A stretch of DNA of 15,887 nucleotides from Rickettsiales bacterium (GTDB lineage Bacteria; Pseudomonadota; Alphaproteobacteria; Rickettsiales; Anaplasmataceae): the NCBI GenBank assembly GCA_031266615.1, contig JAISAR010000045.1, positions 1-15,887 on the forward strand, in the 5' to 3' direction. The translations under genes and the position numbers were made by a program. The notes beneath the pieces were generated by a model. That model ran no database searches and was not told the origin of the DNA. It saw only the letters and a program-made list of their open reading frames with translations. Positions 15,678 through 15,887 of the stretch are shown here, piece by piece (within the stretch, counting starts at the first letter, position 1; every line of letters begins with the position of its first letter).

Positions 15678-15887
15678 TCAAAGTTTCAAACTTTTAACTC
15701 CACTTTCTATATTGACGTCTTGTAAATTTTGATCTGGCTCTTTCAGCATTTTTAACAATTTACTTGCGATATTCTTATGTTTATTGGCTATAGCAACTTG
15801 CAATAATGTATTCCCTTGATTATTACGAGCATTTGTTATAGCTAAGAACTCATCAGGTTTTACTGTTCCTAGCTTGCTGATAGATTC
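15678..15887 (-). CDS. Ankyrin-repeat protein, C-terminal end only (runs off window)
   Basis: The last 69 codons of a minus-strand gene whose start lies beyond the window. The frame is open from the window edge to a TGA at 15678-15680. ARNNQGNTLLQVAIANKHKN followed by SKLLKMLKEPD is a recognisable, somewhat diverged ankyrin repeat, with the Asn-x-Gln-Gly-Asn-Thr-Leu-Leu turn. The tail DVNIESGVKSLKL closes the protein. It is on the same strand as the ANK-PRANC gene, but the two are separated by that gene's own promoter region. Nothing can be said about domains upstream of this piece. Confidence 0.65.
   Translation of the reverse strand, partial: ESISKLGTVKPDEFLAITNARNNQGNTLLQVAIANKHKNIASKLLKMLKEPDQNLQDVNIESGVKSLKL

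Overview
The window is AT-rich bacterial DNA that fits a Wolbachia chromosome, most likely an accessory island of prophage WO (the 'eukaryotic association module'). The main evidence is an adjacent cifA-cifB pair, the two-gene cytoplasmic-incompatibility locus, recognised from its protein sequence. It is surrounded by several ankyrin-repeat (ANK) genes, an OTU-protease gene and a PRANC-type C-terminus. No phage structural genes, tRNA, rRNA or CRISPR array were seen. The strain cannot be named from the sequence alone.

Layout. Positions 1-607 hold a decayed ANK gene on the plus strand. At 708-3488 (minus) is a 926-residue ANK + OTU-protease protein with its own promoter. At 3924-6188 and 6198-7562 (minus) lie cifB and cifA, 9 bp apart and apparently cotranscribed from a promoter at 7592-7620. 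CifB has two PD-(D/E)XK nuclease cores with intact D/ExK residues and ends before any Ulp1-type deubiquitinase, so it belongs to the nuclease-only group (types II-IV). Positions 7595-8170 (plus) hold a broken lysine-rich reading frame diverging from cifA. Positions 8554-10123 (plus) hold an ANK + restriction-nuclease-like gene, cut by an in-frame TAG and a frameshift at a run of eight A. An uncharacterised 362-residue gene (10256-11344), a small heat-shock protein (11557-12012) and a 946-residue ANK-PRANC protein (12455-15295) follow on the minus strand. The window ends inside another minus-strand ANK gene (15678-15887).

How the parts fit. CifA/CifB is the known sterility/rescue pair. The flanking genes look like candidate host-directed effectors acting on ubiquitin (OTU protease; F-box-like PRANC end) or nucleic acid (nuclease-like end of the broken ANK gene). 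The ANK-OTU and ANK-PRANC genes share a duplicated upstream segment of about 235 bp containing the same promoter and the same inverted repeat, which suggests common control. The ANK + OTU combination beside cif recalls the Spiroplasma male-killing protein Spaid and the larger multi-domain type V CifB proteins. That functional link is inference only.
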